The notes under the pieces are model-generated. The model saw only the letters and a list, made by a program, of their open reading frames with translations, did no database searches and was not told the origin of the DNA. 64,000 nucleotides of DNA, from contig CAYRZQ010000001.1 of the NCBI GenBank assembly GCA_964428835.1, positions 62,001 through 126,000 of the forward strand, given 5' to 3'. Every line of letters starts with the position of its first letter. Position 1 is the first letter of the stretch. The translations under genes and the position numbers were made by a program. Positions 59,996 through 64,000 of the stretch are shown one piece after another. This DNA comes from JAIXWP01 sp964428835 (GTDB taxonomy: Bacteria; Bacteroidota; Bacteroidia; Flavobacteriales_D; Sanyastnellaceae).

Positions 59996-61819
59996 ATGAT
60001 GAAGAAACTCTACTCCTTCTTAATCTTTTTATCGCTCTTTGTGGTGGCAAGCGCACAACGATTTGACTGGTCTGCCTCTGCCGGTTATCCTGGAATCAAT
60101 AATTCTTATGCTGGAGCCGAAGACCTTGCAGTGGACGCGGAGGGGAATGTATATGTTTTTGATAGCGCCAATCTCGCGCAGGAATCGCAAGGCGTGGCTG
60201 TGGAACTGAGCACCACAGGAACAAATATGTTTGTTTACAAGTATGACCCGAATGGCGCGCTTGTTTGGGGAAGGTCAGTTGGTACTACTTCTGGTATCAT
60301 GACGCCTTTGAATATTGAGATGGGGTCGGATGGTAAATTGTATTTTCTTGTCCATGTGAACGGGGGCGGTGTATTTTCTGGAAGCGAATCCTTTAGTCTT
60401 GTAACTCCCGTTAATGCCATTTTACGCATGAGTCTTGATGGTGTCCTCGAGGCAGCTTTTTCAACGGGCTTCAGTTGTCCGACTTGCGTGGCTTTTCAGA
60501 TTGCAAACGATAAGATTTATTATCAGGCTGGCAACAGCATTTTGCGCGCAATAAACTATGATTTCGAAACTGTTTCAGAGTTCACGTTTTCATGGCAACC
60601 GGCCACGGCTCTTCCAGCGATGCCGTTTCTAAATACCGCAGTCTTTTCGAATGGTGATTTATTGTTTGCTGCTGTTCAGAGAGGAAACGCGACTATTGTA
60701 GAGGACGAATTGCTAACCCTTGAAGGAAATAGTGGCCTTTATGGTAACATAACGTATGCTCGATTTTCGGAGAACTTAGAACCAGTTTGGGCTAAGACTA
60801 TCGGCTATTCTCACTTGCCTGCTGAGGGCTTGGTTCCCTTGAGTATTGATTCAAACGATAAAGTTTACACAGCGCTCGAAATTCTGAATGTGACAACAAT
60901 CGCCGATGTCACTATCAATGGCGACTTCAATGTTTGGGCCTGCGCTCTGCTTGCTCTGGATGAAGATGGGAATACCTTGTGGGTGGATGAGCTCGAATCT
61001 CCCACCTCGTCGAGAATTCTAGAGATGTATTCGGATTTATCTACGGAGAAAATTTGGCTTTCAATTTATTCTCCTACTTCGATTGAGCTGAACGGAGAAA
61101 TAGTTTCTACAGTAGCTAATGGCTGTCCTGTTTTGGTGGATATGAATAGCCAAGGCGAATTCGGCACTCCAGTGGTATTGTCAGAGCTACCAGGCGGAAG
61201 CAAGGGATTGTCTCTAGGAAAGGGGTTGAACGGTCAGTTTTTTCTTGGCGGTAAACTGAACAATGGCTCTGACTACACGATTAATTGTATCGACTATGAG
61301 GGTGACAAAGGACTTTTCGTTGCGTCGTTTTATGATATTCCTGTTGCGCCGCCAGTGCCTGTTATTACATCAGAAGGCAACGTGACGCTTACGGCTTTTC
61401 CTGTTTTTGAAGGAGAGATTCAATGGTTTTTAAACGGAGAGCCGATTAATGGGGCAAACGGACAGTCATACGAAGCGACGGAGTCAGGAGCTTATACTGT
61501 TACTTACAGCTACGATTTTGGATGTGTTGGTGAGGCTTCGTCAGTAGTGGAAGATGTGGAAGTAGTTGGGTTGGGTGAACTCGATTTTTCTAACATAAAA
61601 GTTTATCCTAATCCGTCATCAGAGAATGTTTGGATTCAAGGTCTGCCTGGCGCTAATGTGCGTGTTGAGTTGTTTGATGCCAGAGGTGTTTTGGTTTATC
61701 AAAATAGAAATACGACTTCGAAGCTGTCGTTTTCTGTGAGTGATTTAGCAATGGGTGTTTATACCATTCGAATCACAACAAATGAAGGCTTTTATTCATC
61801 TAGTTTAATAGTGGAATAG
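59996..61819 (+). CDS. Secreted protein with type-A T9SS sorting domain
   Basis: 607 residues. Two ATG codons are adjacent (59996 and 59999); the signal peptide ends near VVASAQ. Residues about 25-470 contain repeated motifs like DLAVDAEGNVYVFD, YDPNGALVWGRS and SIDSNDKVYTAL, as in bacterial SBBP/beta-propeller repeats. An Ig-like part follows (VTLTAFPVFEGEIQWFLNGEPING), then a type-A T9SS domain (IKVYPNPSSENVWIQGL, VELFDARGVLVY, LAMGVYTIRITTN). It is probably delivered to the cell surface. Function unknown. Confidence 0.87.
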   Translation: MMKKLYSFLIFLSLFVVASAQRFDWSASAGYPGINNSYAGAEDLAVDAEGNVYVFDSANLAQESQGVAVELSTTGTNMFVYKYDPNGALVWGRSVGTTSGIMTPLNIEMGSDGKLYFLVHVNGGGVFSGSESFSLVTPVNAILRMSLDGVLEAAFSTGFSCPTCVAFQIANDKIYYQAGNSILRAINYDFETVSEFTFSWQPATALPAMPFLNTAVFSNGDLLFAAVQRGNATIVEDELLTLEGNSGLYGNITYARFSENLEPVWAKTIGYSHLPAEGLVPLSIDSNDKVYTALEILNVTTIADVTINGDFNVWACALLALDEDGNTLWVDELESPTSSRILEMYSDLSTEKIWLSIYSPTSIELNGEIVSTVANGCPVLVDMNSQGEFGTPVVLSELPGGSKGLSLGKGLNGQFFLGGKLNNGSDYTINCIDYEGDKGLFVASFYDIPVAPPVPVITSEGNVTLTAFPVFEGEIQWFLNGEPINGANGQSYEATESGAYTVTYSYDFGCVGEASSVVEDVEVVGLGELDFSNIKVYPNPSSENVWIQGLPGANVRVELFDARGVLVYQNRNTTSKLSFSVSDLAMGVYTIRITTNEGFYSSSLIVE

Positions 61820-61836
61820 AGGTTTGGAAAAACAAG

Positions 61837-61864
61837 AAACCCGAACGAACGTTCGGGTTTTTTT
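61837..61864. terminator. Bidirectional terminator
   Basis: AAACCCGAAC-GAAC-GTTCGGGTTT plus TTTT, a perfect ten-pair stem between the T9SS cargo gene and convergent gmhA. Confidence 0.9.
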
Positions 61865-61868
61865 ATTC

Positions 61869-62438
61869 CTAAATATTTGATTCGATATAATCAATCAAGG
61901 AGTGAATGACCTTGATATGAATTTCCTGCACGCGGTCGGCGTAGCCATTCCAAGGCACGCGCACTTCTACATCGCAAAGTGGCGCGAGTTTTCCGCCGTC
62001 TTTGCCTGTTAGCCCTACTACCACGATTCCTTTTTCTTTTGCCACCTTAGCCGCTTCAATCACATTTGCGCTATTGCCGCTGGTACTGATTGCGAGCAAT
62101 ACATCGCCCTCGCGACCCACGCCTTGAAGGTATCTGGAAAAGACATATTGATATCCATAGTCATTGCCAACACACGACATGTGCGAAGGGTCTGAAATGC
62201 TCAATGCCGCAATCGAAGGGCGATCGTTGCGATAACGACCAGTCAGTTCTTCTGCGAAATGCATGGCGTCGCACATGCTTCCGCCGTTGCCGCAAGAGAT
62301 AATTTTACCGCCATTTTTCAATGATTGAACCATGCTGTCTCCCGCGCGCTCGATGCTTTCTATATTTTTTTCTGAAGAAAGAAAGTCGTTTAGGACTTTA
62401 GCTGCTTCTTCGAAGTGTTGTCTAATTTGAGATTTCAT
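61869..62438 (-). CDS. gmhA: Phosphoheptose isomerase (SIS domain)
   Basis: 189 residues, typical GmhA length. It converts sedoheptulose-7-phosphate to heptose-7-phosphate for lipopolysaccharide core heptose synthesis. Landmarks are ISCGNGGSMCDAMHFAEELTGRY (with the zinc/active-site His and Glu), NDYGYQYVFSRYL, LAISTSGNSANVIEAA, and QEIHIKVIHSLIDYIE. Its neighbours are not other heptose genes. Fits the envelope polysaccharide theme of the window. Confidence 0.94.
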   Translation of the reverse strand: MKSQIRQHFEEAAKVLNDFLSSEKNIESIERAGDSMVQSLKNGGKIISCGNGGSMCDAMHFAEELTGRYRNDRPSIAALSISDPSHMSCVGNDYGYQYVFSRYLQGVGREGDVLLAISTSGNSANVIEAAKVAKEKGIVVVGLTGKDGGKLAPLCDVEVRVPWNGYADRVQEIHIKVIHSLIDYIESNI

Positions 62439-62484
62439 GGAGAACTTAAAGTTGTCTAAAACTATCGTAAGTAATTTTTATTAA

Positions 62485-63489
62485 TTATTTGGACTCGCGA
62501 AACTTCATCATTTTGCGGTCGCCTTTTCCTACTGCTAGATTGAATCCAATCTTGCTATAAACGCCAGATATTCCAGAAAATGGTAGAATCCCTGCTTCTA
62601 AATTTGCGGACAGCATTCTCACGTAAGGAATGAGTCGTATTCCAAAACTCAATCCGAAAGGTAAGTTGTCAATGCCATCATTAATATTGATCTGCCTATA
62701 TCCTGGAACACGGGCGGGGCTTTCATTTTCAGGGACGTAATAGAAAATATCATCGTATTGCATATTCAATGGTAATAAAGCGTCTATATAATAATAGATT
62801 AAACCAGAATTTACTCGATATCCACGATCCTTTACGTAGGCGTGTAGATTATAGCTTTGAGAAGAGAATATTCCTATGCGCCCAATGGTGTAATTAAGAT
62901 AAGTAGCCGATAATCCATTTGAGAACTCCACAGGAAGGTTTGTGCCTGCTTCTGTCCCGGTTACCTTAACTCTTTGCAAAGCAAACCAAGTCAAGCCCCT
63001 GTCGACACCAAGTCTTATACCTTTTTCTTTTATCCCTTGAGCTGGAACCATAGAGTAGTATCGTACTCCAGGGATTGCATACAAATGGATTTGGACTTTT
63101 TTTGAAAACGTTTTTTTTGTGGTGGTAAAAGAAGCTTCCACGCTCCACTCGGTTGATTTTGTGTCTCTGTATATGGAAGCTCCGTATGGAATGTCGCTGT
63201 TAAACGGTCCGGTGTTATCATTAAGGGCTTCAAAAGACATGTAACGAAACGAGGCGTGTAGATATAGTCTTTCGAGTGGAGTGCAATGTATACCAGTCAC
63301 TAAATCAAAAGCACTAGTGTTAAATACAGCAGGACGAGTATTTAATAAAGGAATAATTACTTTGAATAGTTTGACGTCATCTGGATTGTCTTTGAGAATA
63401 GTTATTTCTTCTGTTTCCTTTATCTGTGCAGATGATGAAATGCAAGTTAGGAATGAACAGAATATGAAGAAAAATAGTCGGCTCATCAT
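62485..63489 (-). CDS. Predicted outer-membrane protein, function unknown
   Basis: 334 residues with a signal peptide (MMSRLFFFIFCSFLTCISSSAQ). The mature chain shows many alternating hydrophobic/aromatic strands (LYLHASFRYMSFEAL, WSVEASFTTTKKTF, IHLYAIPGVRYYSM, ATYLNYTIGRIGIFSSQSYNL, PFGLSFGIRLIPYVRMLS), consistent with a beta-barrel, with an IGFNLAVGKGDRK ending. No family is recognised. It follows the upstream partial gene by five bases, so the two probably form an operon. Confidence 0.72.
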   Translation of the reverse strand: MMSRLFFFIFCSFLTCISSSAQIKETEEITILKDNPDDVKLFKVIIPLLNTRPAVFNTSAFDLVTGIHCTPLERLYLHASFRYMSFEALNDNTGPFNSDIPYGASIYRDTKSTEWSVEASFTTTKKTFSKKVQIHLYAIPGVRYYSMVPAQGIKEKGIRLGVDRGLTWFALQRVKVTGTEAGTNLPVEFSNGLSATYLNYTIGRIGIFSSQSYNLHAYVKDRGYRVNSGLIYYYIDALLPLNMQYDDIFYYVPENESPARVPGYRQININDGIDNLPFGLSFGIRLIPYVRMLSANLEAGILPFSGISGVYSKIGFNLAVGKGDRKMMKFRESK

Positions 63490-63494
63490 GTGGT

Positions 63495-64000
63495 CTAGAT
63501 GTCAATGGTGATATTTATACCATTGAGCTGGGTTGTTTGCGAATTAGTAACGCTATTTAAACTCAATTCACACAAGGTAATGGAAAGCACTCCGTTTTTA
63601 TACGACACATAAGCACTGCCACTTGTGGACGTAAAATGGTTATTGCCTGGTAGATAAGAGAATCCTATTGTACCATCGCTGGGATCCACTCCGTTTAGTG
63701 GAAAAACACCTGAGCTTAGCTCAGTCCCCTGAAAGCGAAATACGAAATATCCAAAAAAAGTTAGGCTTCTGACTATTCTTACAGTGCCACTTGAATTGAA
63801 AAAGGTTTCAGGAACATAGTCTTCAGTAAAAGAAGATACTGATGCGGTATTTTCGGCAATATCACAAGGTGGGTTTTGACCAGGTGAGCAAACAATACAA
63901 GGTCCACCACAGTCAACACCTAACTCCTCTGCGTCGCGAACACCATTATAGCACGAACGAGGTCCTTGTAAGAAAATACCAGGCATCTCGCGAGTCTCTT
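63495..64000 (-). CDS. Probable lipoprotein with Cys-rich GVDCGGPC motif, 5' end outside window
   Basis: The frame is open to the window edge, so the N-terminus is missing; 163 residues follow the ATG at 63986, but that ATG is probably internal. The visible start contains SCYNGVRDAEELGVDCGGPCIVC, a Cys motif that in Bacteroidota often follows a lipobox and a short linker. The remainder is a beta-rich domain (VRIVRSLTFFGYFVFRFQG, IGFSYLPGNNHFTS) rich in Ser/Thr. I expect a secreted lipoprotein; function unknown. The gene is 5 bp upstream of an outer-membrane protein gene in the same direction. Confidence 0.6.
   Translation of the reverse strand, partial: ETREMPGIFLQGPRSCYNGVRDAEELGVDCGGPCIVCSPGQNPPCDIAENTASVSSFTEDYVPETFFNSSGTVRIVRSLTFFGYFVFRFQGTELSSGVFPLNGVDPSDGTIGFSYLPGNNHFTSTSGSAYVSYKNGVLSITLCELSLNSVTNSQTTQLNGINITIDI

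Noticed and set aside
1..64000. Insertion sequences, prophage, CRISPR or integrative element
   Set aside because: No transposase, integrase, phage structural gene, cas gene or direct-repeat array was seen on either strand.

Overview
The window looks like a chromosomal segment of a marine-type Bacteroidota (Flavobacteriia-like; Cryomorphaceae-type relatives are my best guess). The reasons are several large secreted proteins with type IX secretion (T9SS) C-terminal sorting domains, a PorP/SprF protein beside a giant type-B adhesin, Bacteroidota-specific families (DUF4175, DUF4271 next to hemD, MauE/DoxX-thioredoxin fusion), no obvious Shine-Dalgarno sites, and several upstream regions carrying the Bacteroidota promoter signature TTG-N18..24-TAnnTTTG. 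There is no IS element, prophage, CRISPR array or rRNA. One tRNA (Cys-GCA) is present.

Layout. 1-4.4 kb (minus strand): DUF4175 coiled-coil membrane protein (3' end outside the window), gatA, tatA and tRNA-Cys. 4.5-13.3 kb: mostly plus-strand housekeeping genes (yraN, rluB, DUF4271, hemD, dprA, an RsbW-like ATPase, ybeY, mnmG), with an exact parS-type ParB site just before mnmG. 13.3-21.5 kb: an 1889-residue PKD adhesin with a type-B T9SS tail, a glycosyltransferase and a Wzx-like flippase. 21.5-26.7 kb (minus): a probable operon of a secreted MORN-repeat protein, a soluble multi-PAS HisKA_2 kinase and a LytTR response regulator. 26.7-27.2 kb: AT-rich intergenic DNA flanked by parS-like palindromes. 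27.2-32.8 kb: rpiB, an M28 peptidase, hemH, a DUF4389 duplication, a gamma-carbonic anhydrase and a secreted protein of unknown function. 32.8-42.1 kb (minus): a giant adhesin with about 24 repeats of 88 residues, followed by PorP/SprF. 42.2-50.3 kb: T9SS cargo, a membrane-anchored P-loop NTPase next to a PAS kinase, a PKD cargo protein, and an ECF sigma factor overlapping a protein that joins an inner-membrane helix to an apparent outer-membrane barrel. 50.3-54.7 kb: MauE-thioredoxin protein with a Cys-rich lipoprotein, then a three-gene exopolysaccharide cluster (glycosyltransferase, GDP-mannose 6-dehydrogenase-like enzyme, methyltransferase). 54.8-64 kb: two more T9SS cargo proteins, comM, gmhA, an outer-membrane protein and a truncated probable lipoprotein.

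The genes form three themes: cell-surface display (adhesins, T9SS cargo, PorP/SprF, polysaccharide export), signalling to the envelope (two kinase loci, ECF sigma with its partner), and core metabolism (tRNA amidation and modification, haem, natural transformation through dprA and comM). The points most worth a second look are the parS site with its family of degenerate relatives, the ECF sigma/barrel pair, the NTPase-kinase pair, the trimeric higher-order repeat in the giant adhesin, and the intrinsic terminators whose T-tracts run directly into the next start codon.
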